Positions 12,512 through 23,650 of a stretch of DNA of 64,000 bases are shown one piece after another (position 1 is the stretch's first letter; the number at the start of each line of letters is the position of its first letter). Origin of the DNA: Stereum hirsutum FP-91666 SS1 (Eukaryota > Basidiomycota > Agaricomycetes > Russulales > Stereaceae). The position numbers were made by a program, and so were the translations under genes. The notes under the pieces were generated by a model. The model saw only the letters and a list, made by a program, of their open reading frames with translations, did no database searches and was not told the origin of the DNA. The DNA is taken from NCBI RefSeq assembly GCF_000264905.1, contig NW_006763146.1:501587-565586 (forward strand). Direction: 5' to 3'.

Positions 12512-15375
12512 ATGTCGACCTCGCTGGTGCTCGACGTCCTCGCTCCGTTTGTCTTGCTCCTCGTTACGTTCCTGATAACCCGCAGCTACACCCAAAAACG
12601 CCATGCATACCCTCCCGGTCCTCCAGGGCTCCCCATCATTGGGAATATGCTCCAACTACCCACGAACAAGCACTGGCTACAGTATGACCGATGGACGAAA
12701 CAGTACGGTACGTGCGAGGTTCAGTCCACTGTGCGTGGAAAAGTAATATGAAGCTGACGTCCGGAACGCTGTTGAATCATTGCGCGTGCTCTCAATAGGC
12801 GACGTGATTCAGATCTCGTCTCTGGGAGAGAAGACTATCATTTTAGGATCCGTAGAGGCAGCGAACGATCTCTTGGATGCTCGCGGTGAGTGTGGCCCAA
12901 CTCATACTTTGTGACGCCACACCCATCATCCTCTTTCACCACTCAGGAAACATCTATTCCGATAGACCACCAGCAACTATGGCCGGAGAACTGTACGTTC
13001 CCAGTTCTTCTGCTTGAGCTTCCTCTCTATATCACCACTGACACGGATGTGGTACACCACACAGCGTAGGATGGAACCTCGGGCTCGGATATGCTCGTTT
13101 CTTTCCCTCTACATCATCTCCCACCACCACCTCTCCTACAAACTCCTCCTTTCCTCTCCACTCGCAAAACCGCTTCCGCGCCCTCCGCCGTTTCTTCCAC
13201 ACCTCCATCGGTCCCCGCGCCTCCCTCAGTCCCGATCTCGTCCTCATGCAGGAACAAGAACGGACGCGATTACTTGGTCGGTTGATCGAGTTTGGGAAAC
13301 GGAGTGTGGGGAAGGGAGGAGATGTGGGTGATATTATACGACAGTGAGCTAATCTCGTTCTCCACCAGCCAGCCGGACTACTGTCACTTCTCGGACTCGC
13401 TCTTGAATGGGAAGCAAGGACGAAAGACGTGGAATCGGGACGAGCGTTGATGATGGATCTATCATGTTAGGTCTACAGGCGCTCTGATCCTACTCCTAAC
13501 ATATGGTTATCGCGTCAACACGGATACGGGCGATCCTCTGGTCAAGATCGTGGAGGATGCGATGTTGGGGTTCGCTAGGGCTTCCGAGCCGGATGCGTTC
13601 TGGGTTGATAGGTTGTCTATCTGTGAGTAGTATTTTCCCTCTCTACCAGCCTTAAACTTTCCGATTTCTGCCTTTCTCGATATCTACCCTATACCCCATA
13701 TTTTACGATCCTATCTCTTTCCGAAAGACCCAACCCTGTGATCTCGACTCATCTCAGAGTGAAGATGTGTAAAAGTAACGGAGTAGATGATGGAGATGCT
13801 GATATCTCACATTAGTGAAGCATATTCCCGAATGGATGCCTGGAGCTTCGTTCCAGCGGAAAGCGAGACTCATGAGGGAAGATAGGGAGAAGTTATACGA
13901 TGTTCCGTTCGATTTCGTGATATCGCAGACCGTAAGCCTCGTCCCTCTTCTCTGCGTCTCCCGCCTCTTGTACATCTTCCAGCCCTCCAAATCTCCTCAC
14001 ATGCTAACTCGTACTATTTGATCACTTATACCGAACGGTGCAATGTAGAACAAGAACGAGAACCTACCCTCCATCGTCTCCACATATCTCTCTGCCAAAT
14101 CCGAAGATGCCGAAGACGTCGATGCAGCAGACTTGGGAGGCCTTCAGGCCGATGCGGAACTCATCAAGGCAGCTGCAGCTTCTTTATACTCTGGTGCGGA
14201 TGTCTTCTTACTTCGCCGTATAACTTTCTTCCATGTCTGTCTTCTTCATGCTTACCATATGCTTTCAGGTGGTGCTGAAACCGTAAGTACTTCTCCCTGT
14301 CACTTCATTCGAGTTTGCGAACGAAGTGTAGACTTGACTCATTCATACCGATCCTTCAGACACCCGCCACGCTCGTGACATTCCTCCTCGCCATGGTCCT
14401 TAACCCAGAAGTTCAATCCCGTGCTCACGCCGAACTTGACGCACTCCTCGGATCACCAAGCTCATCCGGAGATTCTGAGCTGCATAGGCTTCCGACTGCG
14501 AAGGATAGGGGACAACTGTCTTTCGTAGACGCGATTGTGAAAGAAGTTTGGAGGTGGAATCCGAGCGTTCCATTGGGTGAGTGTTACGATTTCGTTCCGC
14601 GCCGTGATGGTTTTAGAGACAGATCTGGAGTGGGACTGATGATGGGGAAAATGTGATTGTCGTGGATGATTGATAGGTCTGGCGCATCGGGTAACACAGG
14701 ATGATGTGTATAAGGGAATGTTCATCGAGGCGGGAACGACGGTATACCCGAATATCTGGTGAGCTTGTGCTCATTCACGCACCATGCCCGCTTCCTTCAA
14801 CGTCAATCAGGGCTCATCCTCTGGATGTGACTGGACAGGTCTATGCTCCATGATCCACAGACATACCCGTCTCCCGAATCATTCATGCCCGAACGATTCT
14901 TGGACTCAAGCGGACATATGAAGAAGCTGGAGAAATGGGAAGATCCTGGATGGGTCGCTTTTGGATTTGGACGGAGGTAAGCCTGTGTCCCTCTCTCTGC
15001 GCCCCCTCTGCCTTTTTATACTGGCTCAAGTATTCGAGCACTCTTACCAACGCATGTGTTTCGATTGCTTTGATATGGTATACTAGGATATGTCCCGGCA
15101 TGTTCCTAGCCGAAAACTCCATCTTCACCTCCATCGCGTCATTACTCTACGTGTTCGACATCTTGAAGGCCAAGGACGACAATGGTACTGAGATTGAGCC
15201 AGAGGTCGATTATGATGGATTTATCTGGTAAATAATGATTCTCTAACTCATCAATGAAGACAAGCACTAATGATATTATGACAGCCATGCAAAGCCATTC
15301 CCGTGCAGGTTGGTCCCGAGGTCGAAAGGGGTGGAGGCGTTGGTTATGCAGGAGCTGCAGGACGCCAGCTCGTGA
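12512..15375 (+). CDS. Cytochrome P450 monooxygenase
   Basis: Many short exons run from ATG 12512 to TGA 15373-15375 and give a full-length P450. The N-terminus is a hydrophobic anchor (LLLVTFLITR) followed by the proline hinge YPPGPPGLPIIGNML, so it should be an ER-bound microsomal enzyme. The I-helix oxygen-activation motif is assembled across two introns as SGGAETTPATL. KEVWRWNPSVPLG is the K-helix EXXR region, MPERF is the PERF motif and FGFGRRICPG carries the haem-ligand cysteine near 15095. The B-C region holds a Ser/Thr/Pro-rich insertion around 13095-13150 that most P450s lack. The style resembles the large basidiomycete families similar to O-methylsterigmatocystin oxidoreductases (CYP64-like). 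Substrate cannot be told from sequence. No other secondary-metabolism gene lies next to it. Confidence 0.92.
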
Positions 15376-15842
15376 TCTAAGGACTAATAAATTCGTATCT
15401 CACGATGAAAATGTAGCCTGTAATGAACGAGTTAATATTTGTAGCTTCTCAGTGCCCCGTAAGAAAAGTCTTCACTGGAGTGGGTGAATGTGAGGCCCCT
15501 CTAAATTGCGGCCCAACCCCAAAATCAAATTCGAACGCATGTGGCGCAAGAGTATTCCGGATTTGGAACGTCGCGTCGCGTCTCTGCGGGGTAACAAAGC
15601 CGAAGTCCACACGCTTCTTGCCTCTTGACGCTCGCTTTGGAAGCCTTTTAGGCTGACGCTGCTTGTTCGGTTTGTTGCTTGGAGGGACATATACAACCTT
15701 GGATGCTTGAATTTTACATTGATCTGCTCTTCGCTACGACCACATCGACGATACAGCTTCTACCACTCACCAGGGCCTCATCACTTCGATAACCGACTCG
15801 ATTTACAGCACACACACTATCGAGTAGACCACAGCAAACAGC
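15376..15842. other. Intergenic region, P450 to nuclease
   Basis: 467 bp between two genes on the same strand. It holds the 3' end of the P450 transcript and the promoter of the nuclease gene. I see no coding feature in it. Confidence 0.5.
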
Positions 15843-17485
15843 ATGCGGATAGACAAGCTGTCTGGTTTGACGGCCATTGCGGCCGTGAGCTCGCTCCCAG
15901 GAGCTTTGGCTTGGGGTGCTGCAGGTATGTGCGTTCTTGCTCCACCATGGAACATGCTCTGAGGCAAGAGCTGTCGACCATGTCGGCGCTGCGTCTTGCA
16001 ATTCCATAACTCATCACATCTCTACTATGACCGATGAACTAACGCTAGACCGCGATTGCGCATAGGGCATGAGATTGTAGCCACCATCGCTCAAATGCAT
16101 CTATACCCACCCGTTCTCCCCATCATCTGCTCCATCCTCAACCCAGACGACATCCACTCGCTCGTCAACTCCTCATCTGACTCAATCCCAACCCCGACCT
16201 CAACCGCACCATGTCACCTTGCCACAGTCGCCGCCTGGGCCGACACCGTTCGTCGTCAACGCGGCTACGGTTGGTCCGGAACCCTGCATTACATCAATGC
16301 TCTCGACGATCATCCTTCCGAAACTTGCAAGTTCCCGGGCGAGAGAGGATGGGCTGGCCGTGATGGACATAACGTCCTAGGTGCAATCCGAAACGTGACG
16401 GACCTGTTGCAGGAATTCGTTGAAGAGGTCGGAGTGGATTTGAGAGAGAAGAGGGGTTTGGTGGGCGCGCTTGGTCGAGTGGATGATGCGGAGGAGATGT
16501 TGAAGTTCTTAATACACTTTGTGGGGGATATGCATCAGCCTTTGCATCTCAGTGGAAGGGAGAGGGGCGGGAACGGCGTGAAAGTTCATTGGGATAATCG
16601 AGTGACTAGTATGTCATTTCGCTTCAAAATATTTGTCTCCCATCTTCTTGCGCTTACGTGAACTGTTTGTTAGACTTACACTCACTGTGGGACGGTCTCC
16701 TGATCGCGAAAGCTCTGCGTAGCATCCCCTCGAACTACACCCGTCCACTCCCCGTTCCAGGCATCGAAGCCAATCTCCGCGATACTATATACGATCCTTT
16801 CATCCGCAAGATCATGTGGGAAGGCCTCGGTGTGGGCCCCCCCAGCGAAGTTCGCGGACGTTGGGAATTCGAAGCCGAGGAGTGGACCGAATGTCCTGAA
16901 TTTCCCGAATTCGGCACCACCACCTCGTTCTCGTCTGACAATACGGTCGAGACGAGTGCCACCGGAGGCATCAGCATGAGCTGGATGCAGACGGTGATGG
17001 GATATATGTGGCCGACATGGACATGGGTCACAGGTCAGAACGAGAGGAAGAAGGTGGAGTTGGGATGGGACGACAATGTTCTGTGTCCCTACGCCTGGGC
17101 GCAACCTCTTCATCAACTCAACTGTGACCTTATCTGGCCACCTGAGATCGACGAACCTCCTTACAACCGTGATGCTCGCTTTGGCCGGCATTCCTCTTCA
17201 CTCGAAGAACATGGACACGAGGAAGCGCACGGTTGTGGTCATGGCGCTTCGTCTGCTGCAGAGGAAGTTCGCGAGTGGCAGGCATTTATGGACGGGAAGG
17301 TTGATGCGCATGCGACAGCTCCGAGAACCCCCTATCTCGAGCTGGATACGCCAAAGTACGCGGGTCGCATCGAGAAAGAATGGGTGCTCGAGAAGTTGTT
17401 GGCCCAAGCGGGCGTTAGGTTGGCTGTGATATTGAACGAGCTGTTCATGCCTTTGGTGGAGGAGTTCGAGTTGAAGTCGGAGTGA
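15843..17485 (+). CDS. Secreted S1/P1-type zinc nuclease
   Basis: Three exons (15843-15924, 16066-16608, 16674-17485) encode 478 residues. Residues 1-23 form a signal peptide ending PGALA, so the mature protein would start at Trp24. WGAAGH then matches the Trp1...His6 zinc-binding N-terminus of nuclease P1. Further zinc-site motifs follow: DGHNVLGAI, FVGDMHQPLHL and NLHSLWDG, the last created by splicing exons 2 and 3. The enzyme should cleave single-stranded DNA and RNA outside the cell or in the secretory pathway, giving 5'-mononucleotides. It is longer than P1 (about 270 residues mature). Extra material includes a Ser/Thr-rich and Trp-rich stretch around 16910-17030 and a His/Glu/Gly insertion, EEHGHEEAHGCGHG, near 17205-17245. 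Start and reading frame are well supported by the signal peptide. Confidence 0.93.
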
Positions 17486-20091
17486 GCACCGCGCTGGAGG
17501 TAATACCTTACCGGTGCAGTGTTCGTTTAGAGCGCGGCCTGAGGGTGGTGATGGACGCTCATGATGGATCGATGTATATGCTTTCGGATATATCTAGTAG
17601 CTTGCACACGGCGCTATTTTAACGGGATATCCATAGTACAGAATATGTATATTAGTGTATATAATTGTTGGATCTTCGTCTTCGGCACAAATGCTTCAAC
17701 CACTGACAACCAAAAAGTGGAAGTAAGTTACTCTCGGGATATGCCGTGTATTCCACGTGGCATCATTCCATCCTAATGTCTTCTTGTGTCTTCTCCTTCT
17801 CCGCCAACGAACCTCTAGGTCTTTTGTCCCAACATTCTCACTTCTTCGCACACCTGAGATGCAGGTATATGTTATGATACGAGCGCTGAATTAGTGTATC
17901 GCTTATCGTACTGCCCACGATACTAAGGATGGACGATGCGGTGGCGGTCTGCCATTGATCCTGTTGTTCCACCCGATTTGGACATGCCTCTGAATCTCAT
18001 AGGCTCCTGAACTATTCCATGTGCTTATATTCTTACCTGCTTCTACCATTGTTACCATCAGATCCTGGAACCTTGCATGTCCGTTTGTTCTGTGTCTTAT
18101 TGCGCCCGCTGCATTCTTTCAGGTGGAGCTTGAATATCCATGTTCGAGGTATATAAGGAGGGCCTTAAGCCTTCTTCTGCTCCCCCCATCCCTTGCACTG
18201 ACGTCCATCTGAACCAGTTCTTTCTCTCCTCTGCTCATTGGCAGTTTATATATTGAGAGGCGCGTGGTCTACACTCCTAGTAACTATATACATTCTCTTT
18301 CCATCGACCATCTTACGCACTTCCTTCGCTTACGATCTCTCTCTCTTGTTTATTAGCTGCTCTGTCTCGCTATGGCACTTTGAGACCACATGTCTAACAC
18401 CTGTGAGTTAATCTAGGCACGATTTGTTCGCTCTGCGACCCCCGCGGCCAGGCTCTTACCCCCGAGTAAACTGCATGCAGCCTTGCGGACTTGGTTGTTT
18501 TAACCTCCGGTGGCTTCGTTCTCGGACGGTTTCTGGCTGGTCGTGACACGCCAGTTGGGGCTATAAGTGCCTATCGTCGACAGGGCTACTTGACTTCTAT
18601 CGGCGCGCCGGGAGTGTAGGAGGTTTAGAGACGGCTGTTGGTCCGCTTCCCATAGAATCTGCGGGTTCGAGGGTGCGAAATAAGGAATGGTATTGAAGGC
18701 AGCCCTTGCGACCAACCGACGTCTGTCCTGTTCAACTGATTATTTCTGACCAGTGCAAGTTTACTCCTGCTCGTTTGGTGCTACTCCATGAGCGCGTCGT
18801 GAAATAGCTCCGGAAGGCGGCAACTACCTCTGCCCAAGGTGCGGCAATATATTTTTATCTCTCTTCGTGTCTCCCCTCCTTCGTCTCCTTCCAGTCCGCA
18901 TGTGGGCTATCGGCTGATATAGTGTTCGTTATATCTAGGACGATTCTCTCGAGCGTCAAGACTTAGACCAAGCGTCAAAATAATGGCTGAAAGGCGCAGG
19001 CAAGTCGCGTCGCCATCGGAGTGGTCATCAACAGAAGAAGACTATGGCTCAAGAACGCCAAGATGATACACTTCCGCCGAAGAATACAGTCCAGGGTCAA
19101 GACTATGTTAAGGTGCGTATCCTCTGGTCTAGGGAGATACTGTTTCTGTGCAGTTCTCTCCCGGCGTCGGCCTCTTCGTGGCTCAGAGGACGAGTACCTT
19201 CCGGGGGAAACCAGCAGACGCTTTTTGCCTCCTCGTTTTTCCAGTATAAGAATCATAATGGTTATTTGGTACCATATAGACTCACAAGCGAGATGTTCAG
19301 CCATGAACTCTGGGATGGTCGGGATATGAAAAAACACGGGATGTCACTACTTTTGCTTAGTGCCGAGACTAGCGGAGACATCCATAAATTTTCTGTTGCG
19401 ATAAACAAATCATCGATCATCCTCAACGCCAAGTTTTCCCCCGAGTTGTCGCCCGCCGTCTTGACGCCGTCAAGTTTAAAGCGGAGGCATGGCTTAGATT
19501 GGGAATGAAATTGTGGCGCCGCGGCATATAAGTCTTAGTCTGGATCTCTTTCCCGAAAACATTTTCAACCTCGTTTTATACATTTGACCTGTCCCTTCGG
19601 AGCGCAGCGTTGTTGGTTTGTGGACGCCAATTTATACAGCGATCTTCGCCCATGGCCAGGAGCGATAAGGACGATAAGAAACTCGCCGGTCATTTAAGTT
19701 GTATTGTGGCGCGCCACACCATTATCTTCAACCTCCATGAGCGTCTGCGAGCGCTTGAAGTTCTTCACTTACCACACTTTACCACGTTACGTTCATACCA
19801 TCAAGCACATGCACAAATCCCTCGTAGTCTCCTGGCCCCTGGGTGCAGTTATGCTCCCGAATTGTTCTCACCCGTGGATTTTCTTTCTGGTGATAGGCGA
19901 CTCGGCTGTCTGTCATCCATGATCCATGGGGCTCGTTCCCTTATCGCAGTGAACTTCTTGCCTCATCCCGCCGGCGAACCAGTCCCAGCTTACCTCAAAG
20001 AGTAGGAAATGTTGATTGCTACCAACGACTGAGGCGCTTGTTTTTCTCTCTCTGTTCTGTACTTCCATCTCGTCAGTAGCTACTCGGGCTG
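17486..20091. other. Long intergenic region without a supported gene
   Basis: 2.6 kb. I checked the short frames at 18500-18715, 19021-19508 and 19610-20005. None has recognisable motifs, convincing codon pattern or splice partners. The right end must include the promoter of the permease gene. No tRNA-like or repeat structure was noticed. Confidence 0.5.
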
Positions 20092-22291
20092 ATGTCGACG
20101 ATGACGGACTCGGATTTGAAGACGCGCGACTCGTCATCTCAGGATAAGGACCTTGAGAAACATGGGCCTCCTACGAGTGTTGCAGTGATTAATGCTAGTG
20201 GTCATGTAAGTCTCATGTCTTTTTTTTTGCGCAGAGACTTCTCTGGTACGTCATACTTACGGGAGAGTTGGCTTTTTATGCAGGTAGACCAGCTGCAGAG
20301 GCAGTATGGTGTGCTGAGTATATGTTCGACGGCTCTTACGATCGGTAGGCTTGCGCTTCACTTCCTTGGATATACGACTCTGATGTCCAGTGATACTGTT
20401 ACCCAGATAATGCGTGGGTCGCAATGGGTGGGAGTATCACCATCGCTATTCTCAATGGTGGACCTCCCGGTGTCATTTACGAGTTCATCGCTGCTTGCTT
20501 CTACTATGGGTGCGAAACGACCTCTGGCGCTAACTCATTGAATTATACTAATGCTTCTGCAGCTTCATCGCTGCCTCCATAGCGGAACTTGCCAGTGCTA
20601 TTCCATCCGCCGGTGGAGGTGCGTTCTGCTCACCAACCTCATGCCAACATTTGCTCACGCACCTACATTTCGATTTCCCTGATAGTCTACCACTGGGCCT
20701 CTGTAATTCCTGGTCCGAGCTGGGGTCGAGTGCTCGGCTTCTTCGCCGGCGCCCTGAACTTCTACTCATGGCTCTTCGACCTTTCTTCCATCGCTTTCAT
20801 CCCCGCCAACGTTCTCGTACAGATGTACGCCATCTACCACCCTGACCTGGCCATCGAAGCATGGCACGTCTTCATTGCCTTCGTCCTCGTCAATATCCTA
20901 TGCTGCGCCACCGTCATATTCGGTAATAGGTTCCAGCCGGCGTTGCAGAGTCTGGGGCTGTTTATGGTAGTGGTGGGCGGATTGGTGACGGTCATCGTGC
21001 TTGCTGCGATGCCAAGACAGCACGCAAGTAGTTCGTTTGTGTGGAAAGATTGGGATAACGAGACGGGCTGGAGTGGAGGAGCGGCGTTCTTGACTGGTGA
21101 GTACAGTTGCCGTCCATCACCATGCTGTCGATGTTTGTTGAGATAGGGTGTTGACGGTGTGTTGACTGTCGGATTTGAAGGCATGTTGAACGGGTACGTG
21201 TCGATCCTGTGATATGTTAGTGGCCGTGAAACCCGTGCTTATTGGTGTGTATCGACAGAGCATTCACTATCGGCACTCCGGACGGCGTCACTCACATGGC
21301 AGAGGAGCTCCCCAATCCTCGTCGTGATCTTCCCAAGGCCATAGCTGCCCAAATGACCCTTGGAACTCTTAGTACGTCTTTTTAGCGTTATTTAAGGCAC
21401 ATATCACTTACTGTACTCCGAACATGATTTTCACAGCTGGTCTGATCTATGCCATCGCCGTCATGTATGCTATCTCGGATCTGGACGCTGTCATATCCAG
21501 TAATGGGTCGTTCCCCATCGCTGTAGTCTATGCTCAGGCTACGGGAAGTAATGGGGCAACGTTCGGCTTGCTGTTTATTGTGCTCATATCCATCTTGATT
21601 TGCACGATGGGGACGTATATCACGGTATGTGCCACTCCACTCTGTCTTTTCCTTACCTAGTCTCAGTACTCACATGAAACGTCATGCTAGTGCGGTCGTA
21701 TTTTCTGGGCACTGGCACGAGACAACGTCACTCCTTTCTCAGCCTTCTTTTCACAAGTCTCCACGAAATGGAGTTGCCCTATACCCGCCACACTCCTCTG
21801 CTGTAAGTTCACTTTTCCTCTCGCTTTCCCCTTCATAAGCACTTACCATCCTTCCAGTCGTCTTCAGCATCGCCCTCGGCGCCATATCGCTAGGCTCCAA
21901 AACCGCCTTCACAGATCTCGTCGGCTCCTTCATCATCCTCTCCACCCTCTCCTTCCTAATCCCCATCGCCGCCCACGTCCTCACTCGCCGTTCCGCGATC
22001 CCCTTCGGTCCCTTCCAAATGCCAGGTCTCATAGGCTACACAGTCAACATCCTCGCCTGCCTCTTCATCGTCTTCACCGTCATCATCTATTGCTTGCCGT
22101 ACGGACTGCCGGTGACTGTGCCCACGATGAACTACAATAGTGTGATCTTGGTGGGCTGTTTGTTCATCACGGAGTGTTGGTGGTTGGTGCATGGGAGGAG
22201 AACGTATGAGGGGCCGAAGTTGCCGAAGATGGATGAGCTCGGGAGGGTCGTTGGGGAAGGCGAGAAGGGGGAGATTGCTGGTGTGCTGTGA
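20092..22291 (+). CDS. Choline/GABA-type permease (APC superfamily, HNM1/UGA4-like)
   Basis: About nine exons run from ATG 20092 to TGA 22289-22291 and give roughly 530 residues. The cytosolic N-terminus is charged and Ser-rich. The first helix follows across a splice as LTIDNAWVAMGGSIT. GGPPGVIYEF and IAELASAIPSAGG are signatures of the eukaryotic amino acid/choline transporter family, and the conserved THMAEELPNPRRDLPKAI loop is near 21290-21345. Around twelve hydrophobic segments alternate with short loops. The protein should import choline, GABA or related amines at the plasma membrane by proton symport. Substrate cannot be fixed from sequence. All junctions I checked (for example FYYG|FIAAS and ALTI|DNAWV) are in phase, so the gene looks intact. 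Confidence 0.9.
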
Positions 22292-22626
22292 GGCGCATGG
22301 GAGACATTTTAGAGGATTTACTTTTTTGGTGTTCGCGTTGGAGTTGGGGCTTTGCCTAACTGTAGACATATCTTGTAATATTTTTATCGCTTTACATGAC
22401 AAGGCAGTGATAGCGTTAAGCTTGGGATGGCCATAGGAATAAGTAACGAACGTCGACATCAAGTATATGATGACCTACAAGCGAAACATGACGACGGCCT
22501 AGTACCACTCACGCCGTCCATACACACCCATACTTCCTCAAAAATAACACAACCTCACAAACTAGTACTACACACAGACGAAGAGGCAAAGGAACAAAAA
22601 CAGAAAACACAGTTTCGACATGGCAA

Positions 22627-22712
22627 AGGCCATACCAGGGTTCGAACCTGGGTTACGGGAAGATTGCACAGTCGTCAAAATCCCGTGTACTAAACCGCTA
22701 TACGATATGGCC
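22627..22712 (-). tRNA. tRNA-Gln (anticodon TTG) with a 13-nt intron
   Basis: Read on the minus strand, the acceptor arms GGCCATA and TATGGCC pair over seven bases. An A-box (TAGCGGTTTAG) and a perfect B-box (GGTTCGAACC) are present. The anticodon stem CGGGA/TCCCG encloses TT-TTG-A, with the anticodon at 22676-22678. A 13-nt intron follows immediately after base 37, at 22662-22674, the canonical position for nuclear tRNA introns. Runs of T on the minus strand near 22595-22610 could end Pol III transcription. The assignment to glutamine rests on the loop alignment. Shifting the intron boundary would change the anticodon. Confidence 0.85.
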
Positions 22713-23650
22713 ATACAACATGACGAGGCGTCAAGTATATGACAAGCTCTTCAGATGACCTATCTTCGACGTTCAGCACCTCTCCCTCACTCGATATCTC
22801 CTCATCTTGATCCCCCCACCTCGTTTCGTTCTGCCACTTCACATCACACAAATACAAGGAAGTAAATATATATTCAAGTCCGACACGATTCAGAGCCTTC
22901 CTTCTTTCTGTCCGTACCGTACTATACTTTCACTTCACTTTCACTTCTCCCTGCGTACGAGCCTCCACGCCAACGTATCTGAACACGTCAAAGACAAAGA
23001 AAAAACCGAAACTCATACCGATGCCGATACCCAAATATTGTACACTAAACGACAAACAGCGAAACGGACAAACAAACAGAACACGATGCACGAGTCAAAT
23101 TTCAAGGGATCAAAGAGTCAAAGGAGCGGGGTCACGATCGAATGACCTAGTCGCGGGGAAGGGAGGGCAGAGAAGGGAAGGGAAGGAAAAGGCATATTAA
23201 AGGCCAAGGAGTCCTAAGTTGGAGGATGAGTATGGGTGCGAAGGTTTCTTCGTTCGATTCAGTGGAGAGAAAGTGAAAATGAAAAATGAAAATGAGAAAT
23301 GAAATGAGGATGAGAGAATCAATGCGACGAAGACGGGATGCGAGATGAAAACAAAAAAGGAATGGAGGAGAACAAAGAGATTGGATGTATCTGGTGGTGA
23401 CGATCTCGAAGTTGGCATCGAGTTCGATGAATATTTGAACTGGACCCAACGACAGACGAAGACACGACAACCACCAACGTGGACGAGAGGCGAGAGAGAT
23501 TCGGAAAAAAAATGGGGAAGGAGCGGGGGATTATCGATAGGCACACACACAACCAGAAAAGAAAATTCAAACTCTACACAGTCCCACTTCTCTTCTCACT
23601 CCCCTCCCATCATCCAAAAAAGAACGAGACGTCGTGAAGCGCTGAACGCT
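22713..23650. other. Intergenic, tRNA to bZIP gene 3' end
   Basis: This holds the likely 3' untranslated region of the bZIP gene on the minus strand. The plus strand is purine-rich between 23155 and 23350. I see no supported gene. Confidence 0.45.

Noticed and set aside
18655..18680. GGTTCGA word resembling a tRNA B-box
   Set aside because: No acceptor stem, A-box or cloverleaf could be formed around it.
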